From Bdellovibrionales bacterium (GTDB taxonomy: Bacteria > Bdellovibrionota > Bdellovibrionia > Bdellovibrionales > UBA1609): a stretch of 42,927 nucleotides of DNA. A program made the translations under genes and the position numbers. Every line of letters starts with the position of its first letter. Position 1 is the first letter of the stretch. Shown here one piece after another: positions 25,837 through 34,034 of this stretch. The notes under the pieces are model-generated. The model did no database searches. It saw only the letters and a list, made by a program, of their open reading frames with translations, and was not told where the DNA came from. Location: assembly GCA_013216195.1 (NCBI GenBank), contig JABSOQ010000008.1:1-42927 (forward strand), written 5' to 3'.

Positions 25837-26182
25837 TAAAATCAACCCGCGATGCAAATCTGACATGGCCCAAATCTACATCTCAGCCGATGGTTATGTT
25901 TACCCCTGCTGCTGGATGGGCAATGTGCCCCACACTTCAGACTACAGAGACTTTTACAATAGCGAGCTCGATAAGCTAAACGTGAACCTCAGGTCACTCA
26001 AAGTGATTATAGAAGATCGTATCCTCGAAAAAGTTGAGGCCACCTGGCAAACAGACAACCCACACCCAACCTGCATGCGGTTTTGCAAAAGAAAAGCTAA
26101 GCCAGACGAAACAAACAGTGAAGACAAGCAAGGAACAAATACAGTCAAAAGGATTTCAAGATCTGAGGTTTCAAGCAACTAG
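25829..26182 (+). CDS. Separate SPASM-like domain protein (B5b)
   Basis: The 117-aa product begins where B5a ends and supplies the missing C-terminal domain: RCKSDMAQIYIS, VYPCCWMGN and CMRFCKRKAK. These align with the SPASM-like tails of the other B proteins. Its ATG overlaps the B5a stop by eight bases (ATGGCTGA) and has GAGG 8 bases upstream, so independent, coupled translation is plausible. An in-frame TGA at 25817 closes the frame upstream. The alternative is a single-base indel in a formerly continuous gene. The last 30 residues are hydrophilic and poorly conserved. Confidence 0.7.
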   Translation: MADKINPRCKSDMAQIYISADGYVYPCCWMGNVPHTSDYRDFYNSELDKLNVNLRSLKVIIEDRILEKVEATWQTDNPHPTCMRFCKRKAKPDETNSEDKQGTNTVKRISRSEVSSN

Positions 26183-26980
26183 TGTTTGGCTACCTTCTGC
26201 TTCTAATTCTCTAAGGCTCTCAGCTACTATCAAAAACAAAGCCACACCCGCAGCAGTTGCTCCAAAAAATATACCTAAACTAATTAAAACCACGATATGA
26301 AAGACGATCGCAAGTAGTCCGTAGGTTTTCATGTGTTTGAATGTCAATATTGGATAAATCGTTGAAATTTGAAAAATCAAAACTGCCAACATGCCCAAAG
26401 ATACCAATGGGCCCGCACCATTGATTAACGACAAAATCACCTGCATGCCTTGCGCTTGCCCTTCTGCAATAGCAAAGGCGAAATGCTCAAGCACCCCTTT
26501 ACGAAAGTACTCTACTGATGGGTTCCGCAGTAGTGAAATCAACTTCCAACACCCTGAGATAAAATAGTGAGATAGACACAATACCTGAGCTACGCGCAAC
26601 CATTTCAAATTTGTCTTTTGAGATAATTTATTGTTCGGCTCTATAAAGATCATAATAAGAGAAGTGACCAGCCAAACATGTTGGCTGTGAAAGATCGAGC
26701 CTCTATATGAAAAGCAGATGAAGAGAACTAGGCTAAAGGCACCAGCTGCCATGACTCGAATTGATCTCGAGGTTGCAAAGATTGCTAGAACGAGTACTCC
26801 GATTGAAATGAGTAGCATCAATTCTGCTACTATTCGATGATCTGAGAACAGTGCTAGTAGTCGAGCTGGCCCAACGAACTTCGGGTTCACATTATCAAGG
26901 TGCCCTAGAGCCTGGGAAGTTGCCGCTAAACCAAAAAAGAGAAGAAACACGTAATAAAAAGAGTGAAACAATCGAGTCAA
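26171..26980 (-). CDS. Multipass membrane protein, HTTM-like (H2)
   Basis: The 269-aa protein has about six to seven spans, including FYYVFLLFFGLAATSQALG, LMLLISIGVLVLAIFATS and LLAIVFHIVVLISLGIFFGA. Like H1 and H3, it has a Lys after a span (SGCWKLISLL) and a late span with His (FHIVVLI), as in HTTM-type domains. The TTG start overlaps the TGA of S2 by four bases (TTGA). It is one of three S-H modules and converges on the A6-B5 operon, with 12 bases of 3' overlap. No catalytic motif can be named. Confidence 0.62.
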   Translation of the reverse strand: MTRLFHSFYYVFLLFFGLAATSQALGHLDNVNPKFVGPARLLALFSDHRIVAELMLLISIGVLVLAIFATSRSIRVMAAGAFSLVLFICFSYRGSIFHSQHVWLVTSLIMIFIEPNNKLSQKTNLKWLRVAQVLCLSHYFISGCWKLISLLRNPSVEYFRKGVLEHFAFAIAEGQAQGMQVILSLINGAGPLVSLGMLAVLIFQISTIYPILTFKHMKTYGLLAIVFHIVVLISLGIFFGATAAGVALFLIVAESLRELEAEGSQTLVA

Positions 26981-27435
26981 AAGGTCTCTCTCTCTAGAAC
27001 CCTTAGATTCCTCTTCTCTAAGAAGTGTTCATTTAAAGACCCTTGCAGCCATCGAAATTCGACCGTCTCGCAGTCGCAGAACTTTTTGATCGCATCCCGG
27101 TCAAAATCGGACACACCCTTGAAGTTATCAAAGCTTGCAGATTTAAATATTCTCTCAACCTTAAGACCACTATTCTTTGCCTGGGTATTCATGTCTCGCA
27201 AAAGGTAGGTCTTGCCCCCATCCCATGTGAAATCTGCCACCCGCTCTCTCACGTTGAAGTCAAAGAGGTTCCAGTCAGAAAATAACAAAAGATCATCACC
27301 ATCATTCAATAGGGGCACTACCAGAAGGCTCATAGCTAGATAAACTGCGAAAGCAAGTCTCGGTAAATTGTCTGAGCTTTTCAAAGCTTCAAGCCAGCTG
27401 TGATTCATAGGTGGATCGCCCATAAAGATGTTCAA
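26977..27435 (-). CDS. Single-pass membrane protein of the S-H module (S2)
   Basis: The product of up to 152 aa has one hydrophobic span (LAFAVYLAMSLLVVPLL), then LLLFSDWNLFDF, the aromatic signature shared with S1 and S3, then a soluble domain with a CDC motif. The start is uncertain: a TTG at 27435 or an ATG at 27423 or 27408, none with a strong ribosome site. It is coupled to H2 by a TTGA overlap. It is the first gene of the large island after tRNA-Ser and the terminator at 27529-27563. Function is unknown; a role with H2 at the membrane is inferred. Confidence 0.6.
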   Translation of the reverse strand: MNIFMGDPPMNHSWLEALKSSDNLPRLAFAVYLAMSLLVVPLLNDGDDLLLFSDWNLFDFNVRERVADFTWDGGKTYLLRDMNTQAKNSGLKVERIFKSASFDNFKGVSDFDRDAIKKFCDCETVEFRWLQGSLNEHFLEKRNLRVLERETF

Positions 27436-27528
27436 TACAGATTATGCTTTCAGAGTCTGTACAAGAAATCAATGTGCTGAGCTGGGGGCTATCGAAATGC
27501 CAGCAAACCGAGGCTCGATTTCTTGCCC

Positions 27529-27563
27529 AAAAACACAAAAACCAACCCTCGTGTGAGGTTGGT
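27529..27563 (-). terminator. Rho-independent terminator after tRNA-Ser
   Basis: On the minus strand, ACCAACCTC, loop ACAC, then GAGGGTTGGT (9-bp stem with one bulge) is followed by TTTTGTGTTTTT. It ends the tRNA-Ser transcript before the rSAM island. Confidence 0.7.
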
Positions 27564-27570
27564 CTTTAAA

Positions 27571-27663
27571 TGGCGGAGGGAGAGGGATTCGAACCCTCGG
27601 TACAGGTTAACCCTGTACGGTTGTTTAGCAAACAACTGGTTTCAGCCACTCACCCATCCCTCC
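27571..27663 (-). tRNA. tRNA-Ser (GCT)
   Basis: Full cloverleaf on the minus strand: acceptor GGAGGGA/TCCCTCC, anticodon stem GTTGT/ACAAC around TTGCTAA (anticodon GCT), a long variable arm (GTACAGG/CCTGTAC) typical of serine tRNAs, T arm GAGGG-TTCGAAT-CCCTC, and an encoded CCA. Its 3' end faces the large rSAM island. Confidence 0.95.
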
Positions 27664-27726
27664 GGGCCTGCTGAACCGCCTAAACTGCCATAGGCGATTT
27701 AGCGAATCAAGTTCGTATTTGATAAC

Positions 27727-28158
27727 TCAGATGATCCAGGCCCCAGCTGCCAAGGTGTGATGATCTCGGCCTCGCCAGGTGTCTGCTGGGTATAGCATGC
27801 TCTGGCTTCTCAATACGTAGCAGTCAAACCCAAGCCGCCTCATCGCCAGCACTCCTGCGGGCATGTTCAGCATGCAGCGACCATAGTGAAAGCCGAAATA
27901 AATTAGGGTTTTAGAGCTCGCCTGCTCTGCCAGGCTCTGTGCCGATGAAAGACGTCTAAATTCACGAAACATCGGCATGACCTCTTGGTTTTCACTCCAA
28001 GTCGCAACCAGTGTTCTCTTTGCATCTAAAATAGAGGGGTTCATTGCCTCGGCAAATTTGTGATTTTGTACATTGATCTGGGGAAACTTAACCAAGTCAT
28101 CAACTGAGACTTCTGCATAAGGATCTACCAAAACCAATTGTGCCGCAGTGACTCCCAA
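27727..28158 (-). CDS. Isochorismatase-like cysteine hydrolase
   Basis: The product of about 143 aa resembles the isochorismatase fold: an N-terminal strand ending in Asp (AAQLVLVDPYAEV) and a later YFGFHYGRCMLNMPAGVLAM with a Cys in the nucleophile position, followed by LGFDCYVLR. The usual catalytic Lys is not obvious, so activity is uncertain. The TTG at 28158 lies just after the gmhA stop with TAGGG upstream; a longer start at 28212 would overlap gmhA by 44 bases. It is co-transcribed with gmhA, which suggests a sugar or small-molecule role. Confidence in the family is moderate. Confidence 0.5.
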   Translation of the reverse strand: MGVTAAQLVLVDPYAEVSVDDLVKFPQINVQNHKFAEAMNPSILDAKRTLVATWSENQEVMPMFREFRRLSSAQSLAEQASSKTLIYFGFHYGRCMLNMPAGVLAMRRLGFDCYVLRSQSMLYPADTWRGRDHHTLAAGAWII

Positions 28159-28168
28159 GCTCTGTACC

Positions 28169-28756
28169 CTAAGCGTAATTTTCTGGGAACAAGTGCCTTT
28201 CGACAGTCTCAATCACTGTGTGCAGAATCTTAATGTGTATCTCTTGCACCCTATCTGATGTTTCAGCTGGCACTACAATAGCTAAATCAACGATATCTTT
28301 GAGTTTTCCCCCACCTTTGCCGAGCAGGCCGACAGTGGTTATGCCCAATGATTTAGCCGATTCAACAGCTGCAATGACATTGGCTGAGTTGCCGCTAGTG
28401 GAGAGGCCAATGAGAAGATCGCCCTTACGGCCTAGGCCCTCTAGTTGACGTTTAAATATATGATCAAAGCCAAAATCGTTAGAAACACATGTCACATGGC
28501 TAGGGTCACCAAGGGCTAGAGCGCCCATAGGCTTTCGGTCCTTGCGATATCGCCCTGTAAATTCTTCAGCAAAGTGCATGGCATCGCAGTGGGAGCCCCC
28601 ATTGCCGCAAGAGAAAGCATTGCCTCCATTCTCAAAAGTTTGAACCAACAATTGAGAGAACTTTGCGCAGTTTTGCATGCATTCAGGGTCTTCTAGAAAC
28701 TTAGTTAAAACCTGCTGTGCTTCAGTTAGCGAGTTCTGCCAGTGCTCAATGCTCAT
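28169..28756 (-). CDS. gmhA: Phosphoheptose isomerase
   Basis: The 195-aa protein matches GmhA in length and motifs: FSCGNGGSHCDAMHFAEEF (SIS sugar-phosphate site), GRYRKDRKPMGALAL, LIGLSTSGNSANVI, and HIKILHTVIETVE near the end, which contributes the catalytic His. It converts sedoheptulose 7-phosphate to D-glycero-D-manno-heptose 7-phosphate, the first step toward LPS heptose. The ATG has GGGAGG 5 bases upstream. It belongs to the conserved block between tRNA-Ser and tRNA-Arg rather than to the rSAM island, but it could supply heptose to the same surface glycan. Confidence 0.88.
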   Translation of the reverse strand: MSIEHWQNSLTEAQQVLTKFLEDPECMQNCAKFSQLLVQTFENGGNAFSCGNGGSHCDAMHFAEEFTGRYRKDRKPMGALALGDPSHVTCVSNDFGFDHIFKRQLEGLGRKGDLLIGLSTSGNSANVIAAVESAKSLGITTVGLLGKGGGKLKDIVDLAIVVPAETSDRVQEIHIKILHTVIETVERHLFPENYA

Positions 28757-28824
28757 AAGGGCCTCCCTGCCCTAGAGGCATACCCAATTTCTGTTTGTTC
28801 GTCTCTGTTTGAAGACTAAAAATC

Positions 28825-28853
28825 TTGATTTCTTAGCACATCGGGTCTAAACC
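28825..28853 (+). promoter_or_regulatory. Promoter of tRNA-Arg
   Basis: TTGATT (28825-28830), 17 bases, TAAACC (28848-28853). The -10 box lies 15 bases before the mature 5' end. Confidence 0.4.
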
Positions 28854-28868
28854 ATCCATTCTTGTCGC

Positions 28869-28945
28869 GCGCCCGTAGCTCAGCTGGATAGAGTACTTGA
28901 CTACGAATCAAGTGGTCGGTGGTTCGAATCCATCCGGGCGCGCCA
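28869..28945 (+). tRNA. tRNA-Arg (ACG)
   Basis: Acceptor GCGCCCG/CGGGCGC, anticodon stem CTTGA/TCAAG around CTACGAA (anticodon ACG), T loop GGTTCGAATCC and an encoded CCA. Confidence 0.95.
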
Positions 28946-28952
28946 TTTTTCT

Positions 28953-28985
28953 AAAAAGCCTCCAAAAGTGAGGCTTTTTTGTTTT
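28953..28985 (+). terminator. Rho-independent terminator after tRNA-Arg
   Basis: AAAAAGCCTC, loop CAAAAGT, then GAGGCTTTTT running into TTTGTTTTT, directly after the CCA end. Confidence 0.8.
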
Positions 28986-29046
28986 TCAACGACTGCCTCT
29001 AGATATCTAGTGTACAAGCAGCTTTCTCTGGTCTTAAAATTTAGGC

Positions 29047-29226
29047 ATGGATGATCGAACAGTAAAGCTTGTTGTAAAACTCAACTTTTTAGTAATGGCT
29101 CTGGTTCTAACTCTACTTTTTATGTCGAATATGAAGAGTCACGGCCTGAGTGATCAGTTTCGTGCCCTATTTGGTTTTGACACAGAGGCTAGCCAAACAA
29201 TTCCAACCCAGCCAGCTTCTAGATAG
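29047..29226 (+). CDS. Small single-pass membrane protein, hypothetical
   Basis: A 59-codon frame starts at ATG 29047 and encodes a basic N-terminus, one hydrophobic span (LNFLVMALVLTLLFM) and a polar tail ending TQPASR. Only a weak AGG lies just upstream. The amphipathic layout and its place between the tRNA-Arg terminator and the M15 peptidase, 14 bases before the latter's start, make it a plausible gene. I know no homologue. Confidence 0.4.
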   Translation: MDDRTVKLVVKLNFLVMALVLTLLFMSNMKSHGLSDQFRALFGFDTEASQTIPTQPASR

Positions 29227-29240
29227 ATCGAGATTGCTGT

Positions 29241-29924
29241 TTGAAACTTGAAAGCCCGCTAAGATTAGTTTCGGCAAAATTAGTTTCTCTATGCGCAATG
29301 GCCTTTTGCTTTTGCAGTTTGGCGCAGGCACTAAGTCAGTCTAAATCGCCTGAGCCCGTCTGCACCTACTACACCTGGGAATGGAACTCAGCCGCTAAAC
29401 GAGCCTTAAATCACCGAAAGGTGCGCAAACCCCGCTCAGCATTGACCGAAGATGAACAAGACAAGAACTCAAAATGCACAGTCTGCCAAGAGGATCAGGT
29501 GACTGTCGAAATCAAAGGCCTGCCAACTTTTCAAATTTGTAAGCACTATGCAGAAAAGGTTAGAGCCGCTGTGATAGCTGCTAGAAATGAAGGGTTCGAA
29601 ATTGAAAGTATCATCGGCTACCGTGTTGGCAAAAGTAAGGGGCCCCTTGACCAAAAAGGCTTTAGAACCCAGTTCAGCAACCATTCATTCGGTACAGCTA
29701 TAGACATCAATCAGAACCAAAACGGCCTCTACACAAACTGCCGTAAGTTTAACCCTGTAAATTGCCGATTGATTCGTGGCGGGCCCTGGCGATCTGATAA
29801 CGCTCACTCCATCACTCCCGCCAGCCCAATTTACAAGCAATTCTCACAATTGGGCTGGAGCTGGGGCGGTCAGCTCGCCGGAAAACAAAAGGATTTCATG
29901 CACTTTTCTCTGACTGGCGACTAA
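29241..29924 (+). CDS. M15 family D-alanyl-D-alanine carboxypeptidase-like protein
   Basis: The 227-aa protein has a signal peptide (hydrophobic core about residues 10-30, ending LAQA) and an M15 zinc site: SNHSFGTAIDIN supplies H148 and D155, and DFMHFS supplies H221. These enzymes trim stem peptides of peptidoglycan in the periplasm. Four cysteines between residues 41 and 100 may form disulfides. The TTG start has GAGA upstream. It lies between two tRNA genes in the conserved-looking block and probably has no direct link to the rSAM genes. Confidence 0.8.
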   Translation: MKLESPLRLVSAKLVSLCAMAFCFCSLAQALSQSKSPEPVCTYYTWEWNSAAKRALNHRKVRKPRSALTEDEQDKNSKCTVCQEDQVTVEIKGLPTFQICKHYAEKVRAAVIAARNEGFEIESIIGYRVGKSKGPLDQKGFRTQFSNHSFGTAIDINQNQNGLYTNCRKFNPVNCRLIRGGPWRSDNAHSITPASPIYKQFSQLGWSWGGQLAGKQKDFMHFSLTGD

Positions 29925-30049
29925 GGCGTCACCACCCTGAGGCCCTGATCGACCCCTTAGCTGTGAAAAAAAGAGGCAGCTCATCAAACGAGAATTGACA
30001 TTCAAGTGGCAGATCTCTAACTTACCAGGTTCCCAATCAATGGGCTTGC

Positions 30050-30125
30050 TCAGGTGTAGCTCAGTTGGTAGAGCAGGTGACTGTTAATCACCCTGTCGGG
30101 GGTTCGAGTCCCTCCACCTGAGCCA
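30050..30125 (+). tRNA. tRNA-Asn (GTT)
   Basis: Acceptor TCAGGTG/CACCTGA, anticodon stem GGTGA/TCACC around CTGTTAA (anticodon GTT), T loop GGTTCGAGTCC and an encoded CCA. The second rSAM island begins about 160 bases after its 3' end. Confidence 0.95.
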
Positions 30126-30134
30126 TTTTCAAAA

Positions 30135-30163
30135 GAAGCTGACCCTTTGGTCGGCTTTTTTTG
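30135..30163 (+). terminator. Rho-independent terminator after tRNA-Asn
   Basis: AAGCTGACC, loop CTTT, GGTCGGCTT (one T-G pair), followed by a T run. Confidence 0.75.
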
Positions 30164-30249
30164 TGCCTTGTGCCCGATAGAACTAGAATTCAGAGGGCAA
30201 CCCTAGCAGATGTATCTTTGATTTTGACCGCCTCTCTGGCCGATAGTTT

Positions 30250-30278
30250 TTGATCCCTGTTCAATGCTCAAATAGCAT
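30250..30278 (+). promoter_or_regulatory. Promoter of A7, probably giving a leaderless mRNA
   Basis: TTGATC (30250-30255), 17 bases, TAGCAT (30273-30278). The ATG at 30287 is 8 bases after the -10 box and has no ribosome site. Confidence 0.4.
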
Positions 30279-30286
30279 GGTGTTTG

Positions 30287-31537
30287 ATGTCGAGTAGATC
30301 ATGCAAAGCTCTTAGCACTCATTTCTCTATTGGTAGCTCATTGGGCTTAATTAAGCCCTGTTGCCGAGTTTCTAATTTTCCAAAGTCGGAGCCTGAGGAG
30401 GCCATCGCGCTCAAAGACTGGCCATCAATAGCTTCGTTACCCGACCACTCAAAACTTGAGGACCTGATGCTTACCGACCAGTGGCAAGAGTATGAAAGAA
30501 GCCTCTCGTCTGGTGCTCGACTTAGCTCGTGCGAAAAGTGCTGGATAGAAGAAGACCTAGGTTTTGTTAGCAGAAGGCAAGATTTAAATAATCTGTATAA
30601 CGACGTAAAAGTCGCTGCAATTCACGATTTAGAAATAGCGCTCGATTTCGGCTGCAACATGATGTGCTGGGCCTGTAGACCAAGGTTTTCAACCAAATGG
30701 GCTGCGGCAAACGACCTGGTTCAGGAGTTAAATAGCAAATCTCTCGATATTGAAAAGTCTGTTGAAGATGTCAGAAGTCAGCATTCTTTTTACAAAGAAA
30801 AAATTTGGCAACTTATTAACAACACAGACCTCTCATCTTTACGCTACCTAAGATTGGTAGGCGGTGAGCCTCTCTTGAGCCCAAGGCTCGAACCTTTTCT
30901 GAATCTGATCGAAGAGAAAGCCAACCCCTCTCAGATTACACTTATGATCACGACGAACAGCAGTGTCTTCCCTAGCGCTGAGGTTCTGGAAAAACTCAGT
31001 CGTTTCAAGACGGTAGAGATAAGGTGCTCGGTGGACGCTGTTGGGGAGCTAGCCGAACTCATTCGCCCACCTAGCCCTTGGCAAAAAATTGAAGGCACAT
31101 TCAAAGAATGGGCAAAGGCAGCTGAGGCTTTTGACAACATTGACCTTGGGATCCACTGCACCCTGAGTCTTCTGAACCTTGAAAGACTGCATGAACTCTT
31201 GTCTTGGTTCAGTCAGTACCCTAAATTTGAGTGGCAAAAAGCTGTTTTGAGAGGGCCAGAATATTTGATCCCATGGCTGATTCCCTTGAAAGCTAGAACC
31301 GAAATGTATCTTGCCAACAAGACTGTCATTGATGCATTTGAGCTGGCGAACGTCTTTCTTGCTGAACCAGTAATAAATATTCAAGAGGATCACCTGGCAG
31401 AAAAGTCTGTGGCTTTTCTCGACACTCTATCTGCCTATCATGGTGCCAGTTTTGAAAAGTTATGCCCAGTAACTTATGGTCTGCTGCAATCTCAAGTCGG
31501 CGCCTCTCCCCTGTTGACATCTTCTCAAGCCCGCTAG
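30287..31537 (+). CDS. N-terminal twitch radical SAM protein (A7)
   Basis: The 416-aa product has N-terminal C6, KPCCRVS at C25-C26, and C82-x2-C85 followed by IEEDLGFVSRR. The rSAM motif CNMMCWAC is at C123/C127/C130 and RLVGGEPLLSPR follows. Unlike most type A members it lacks a CPxxW around the first Cys. The ATG at 30287 is chosen over a TTG three bases earlier. It opens the second rSAM island, just after tRNA-Asn. About 220 bases without an evident gene separate it from B6. The substrate is unknown. Confidence 0.85.
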   Translation: MSSRSCKALSTHFSIGSSLGLIKPCCRVSNFPKSEPEEAIALKDWPSIASLPDHSKLEDLMLTDQWQEYERSLSSGARLSSCEKCWIEEDLGFVSRRQDLNNLYNDVKVAAIHDLEIALDFGCNMMCWACRPRFSTKWAAANDLVQELNSKSLDIEKSVEDVRSQHSFYKEKIWQLINNTDLSSLRYLRLVGGEPLLSPRLEPFLNLIEEKANPSQITLMITTNSSVFPSAEVLEKLSRFKTVEIRCSVDAVGELAELIRPPSPWQKIEGTFKEWAKAAEAFDNIDLGIHCTLSLLNLERLHELLSWFSQYPKFEWQKAVLRGPEYLIPWLIPLKARTEMYLANKTVIDAFELANVFLAEPVINIQEDHLAEKSVAFLDTLSAYHGASFEKLCPVTYGLLQSQVGASPLLTSSQAR

Positions 31538-31758
31538 CTGGCTGCGGGGGCTTCAAGATACCCAGTTGGTTGGTCATTACAGTGAATCGCACTATCGACT
31601 CAAAGCATTACCGCCTGCTAAACAGTGATTTCCTAGAACTCGTCTGTGACCTCCAGAAGTTAACAAAAGGTTGCTAAAGCCCCTAACAGTGCAGCTATTG
31701 GGCGATTTACTCTCGCTCAAAAATATGGTTTTCTTTGCTGACGAAGAGGGTTTTTCGA

Positions 31759-32769
31759 ATGAATTTTACTGGTGTCGAAATTGAGCTCTCGAGCAAGTGC
31801 AATGCACTCTGCCCGGGCTGCAAGAGAACTCACCTCAATAGAAGGGGTGAAAGTTTTGAGGCCGTAAATTTAGATGAAGACTTAATTTACGAGAGATTTT
31901 CTGGCCTGCCTTTAGATGGTTTTCGCGTGAAGTTATGCGGTGTTCTTGGGGACCCACTTTTACACCCAAAAATGCTAGATGTTACACGTTGGTTTCTCGA
32001 GCGCGGAAGCCACGTTCAAATCTCGACAAATGCTGGCCTCAGAAACGAGGCCTATTGGCGAGAGCTCGCAAGCCTCGGGGTTAAGTATCAACGGTTGTAT
32101 ATTCACTTTGCAGTTGATGGCCTAGAAGACACCAATCATATTTACAGAATCGGAACCAACTTTGATCGCATAGACAAGAACATGACTGCTTATGCTATGT
32201 CTGGCGGTAAAGGTTCTTGGATCTTCATTGAATTCTCTCATAACTCTCATCAAATTGAAGAGGCAAAAAAAAGAGCCGATCGACAGGGTCTAGACTTTAA
32301 AGTTCGCCGTGCTGCCAAAAATGACGTACACGATTGGTTCAAATCAAACACAGGTGACGGCGACAAGTCTAAACCAAAAGCAAGCACCCAACCCACTCAA
32401 CATCGATCAACTGCGACTTACAAACGTATTCTAAATAACGAAATCTCTAAATTCGAAGCTGCCAGTGTCGATTGCAAAATGGTGCACGGGCACGAGTTCT
32501 TCGTCAGTGCCACTGCAACAGTGTGGCCATGTTGTTACCTGTGGGACGAGTACCTGGGTAAAAAACAACCTTTTTACGATCAGATTCAAGCTCTCAACCC
32601 TGAGTGGAACAGTCTGAAAAGTTCTTCTTTCTCTGAGGTGTTTGAAAACCCATTTTTCACTCAAATCAACCAGCGCTGGGACCAAGACCGACAAGAGTTC
32701 ACAAAGCGATGCTACCTGTCGTGTGGCGACAAAGGCTTGCTTCGGAATAGTTTTCAGGAGCTTCAGTGA
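31759..32769 (+). CDS. Radical SAM/SPASM-like protein (B6)
   Basis: The 336-aa protein has CNALCPGC at C14/C18/C21, LCGVLGDPLLHPKM in the GGEP position and WIFIEFSHNSHQIEEAKK. Its SPASM-like cysteines are DCKMVHG, WPCCYLW and CYLSCGDK. A Lys/Ser/Thr-rich linker lies before the SPASM part. The ATG at 31759 has AGAGGG upstream at good spacing and is preferred over a TTG at 31735. Its TGA overlaps the GTG of A8 by four bases, starting the coupled chain B6-A8-C2. Confidence 0.86.
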   Translation: MNFTGVEIELSSKCNALCPGCKRTHLNRRGESFEAVNLDEDLIYERFSGLPLDGFRVKLCGVLGDPLLHPKMLDVTRWFLERGSHVQISTNAGLRNEAYWRELASLGVKYQRLYIHFAVDGLEDTNHIYRIGTNFDRIDKNMTAYAMSGGKGSWIFIEFSHNSHQIEEAKKRADRQGLDFKVRRAAKNDVHDWFKSNTGDGDKSKPKASTQPTQHRSTATYKRILNNEISKFEAASVDCKMVHGHEFFVSATATVWPCCYLWDEYLGKKQPFYDQIQALNPEWNSLKSSSFSEVFENPFFTQINQRWDQDRQEFTKRCYLSCGDKGLLRNSFQELQ

Positions 32770-34034
32770 ATAAGCCCGCATGTATGATTCCGTGGGTATC
32801 TTTATGGCCTAAGCCAAACGGAGAGGTTTACCCCTGTTGTACCGCCAAAAAACCAGAGGCTATTCTAGGCAACCTTGCAACAGATAGCATCCAAGACGTG
32901 GCCCAGAGCAAAACTATGAAGCAGCTTCGTAAGACTTTTCTGTCGGGAAAGCTCGACCCTTCGATCTGTTCGAATTGTATTCTTCGCGAATCAAGCCAAG
33001 GGTCTTCGATGCGCACTATGATTAATGAACAGTTTGCGCACGTAGCAGAATCTGCATTAAACAATACAGAAGCTGATGGCACATACACAGACTTTGGAAT
33101 TCGTTTTATGGATTTCGTATGGTCAAGCAAATGCAATTTTAAATGCGTACATTGCAACCCAAGTGTGAGCAGCAGTCTGGCAAGCTCACCCGAGCTCAGA
33201 TCTGCGTTTGGCTATAACGGACCAACAGTTCAAACCCTCTCTAGCCTTCGAGAGGGTTTAAAAGATGAGCTCTTCACTTCACTTGAAACTGTAGAAAGCA
33301 TCCATTTTAATGGAGGCGAACCTTTTTTGATCGATGAACATTTCGAATTGCTAGACCGCCTAATTGATCTCGATCGCACACAGGTTAAACTTTGGATTCA
33401 CACGAATGGCTCACTTCTCAATAATGGCAAACGAGATGTAATAACTTACCTTAAAAAATTCCCCAACAGTAAAATCTCGATGAGTCATGACGGGCACGGC
33501 GCCCGTGGAGAGTTTTTACGTGAAGGCTATAATGACTCTAAATTCAAAGAGGTGTACCAGGAGCTATCAAAAGTTGCGGGCCAGGTTCGAATCTCACATT
33601 GCATTCATGCATTGAATATTTGGTCATTAACTAAAACTCTAGACTGGTATATTGAAAACGACATGATGGCCCACAGCCCCTCTTTAAACATGGTGCCTGA
33701 CCCAGGCTATATGAGGCTAGATCTTCACGGTGACAATTTGTTAAGGCAGACGGGCAAAAAGATTGATCACTGGATGAGACTGAAAACCGGTCTAATTGAT
33801 GACGATTTACTTTCGAGATTGAGCAACATTTCAAAGAGCCTTCTCGACGCAAATAGGCAATCTCAGGTCGAAAAAAAGGATTACGCCTCACTGCGGAGAC
33901 ACCTAGAGACAAGACAACCGCTTTTCGGTAAAGACTGCTTCGATTTGTTTCCTGAATACTCGTCTTTGTTTTGCCATATTGGTCTGATCAAACCTAGCAA
34001 GCTTTCGGAGCCATTGAATGACAGATCCATTTAA
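32766..34034 (+). CDS. N-terminal twitch radical SAM protein (A8)
   Basis: The 422-aa product has CMIPWVSLWPKPNG at C6, VYPCCTA at C24-C25, and C68-x2-C71 followed by LRESSQGSSMR. The rSAM motif CNFKCVHC is at C123/C127/C130 and HFNGGEPFLIDE follows. The start is a GTG in a GTGA overlap with B6, and its end overlaps C2 by 17 bases. The grouping of one A, one B and one C gene recurs at A5/B3/C1, which supports a three-enzyme functional set. The substrate is unknown. Confidence 0.87.
   Translation: MNKPACMIPWVSLWPKPNGEVYPCCTAKKPEAILGNLATDSIQDVAQSKTMKQLRKTFLSGKLDPSICSNCILRESSQGSSMRTMINEQFAHVAESALNNTEADGTYTDFGIRFMDFVWSSKCNFKCVHCNPSVSSSLASSPELRSAFGYNGPTVQTLSSLREGLKDELFTSLETVESIHFNGGEPFLIDEHFELLDRLIDLDRTQVKLWIHTNGSLLNNGKRDVITYLKKFPNSKISMSHDGHGARGEFLREGYNDSKFKEVYQELSKVAGQVRISHCIHALNIWSLTKTLDWYIENDMMAHSPSLNMVPDPGYMRLDLHGDNLLRQTGKKIDHWMRLKTGLIDDDLLSRLSNISKSLLDANRQSQVEKKDYASLRRHLETRQPLFGKDCFDLFPEYSSLFCHIGLIKPSKLSEPLNDRSI

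Noticed and set aside
27664-27726. CGCCTA/TAGGCG inverted repeat between tRNA-Ser and the hydrolase gene as a terminator
   Set aside because: Only 6 bp with no adjacent T run; too weak to call.
31462-31677. 71-codon plus-strand ORF across the end of A7 and the following gap
   Set aside because: Its first part is an out-of-frame shadow of A7, there is no ribosome site, and the product shows no recognisable feature.
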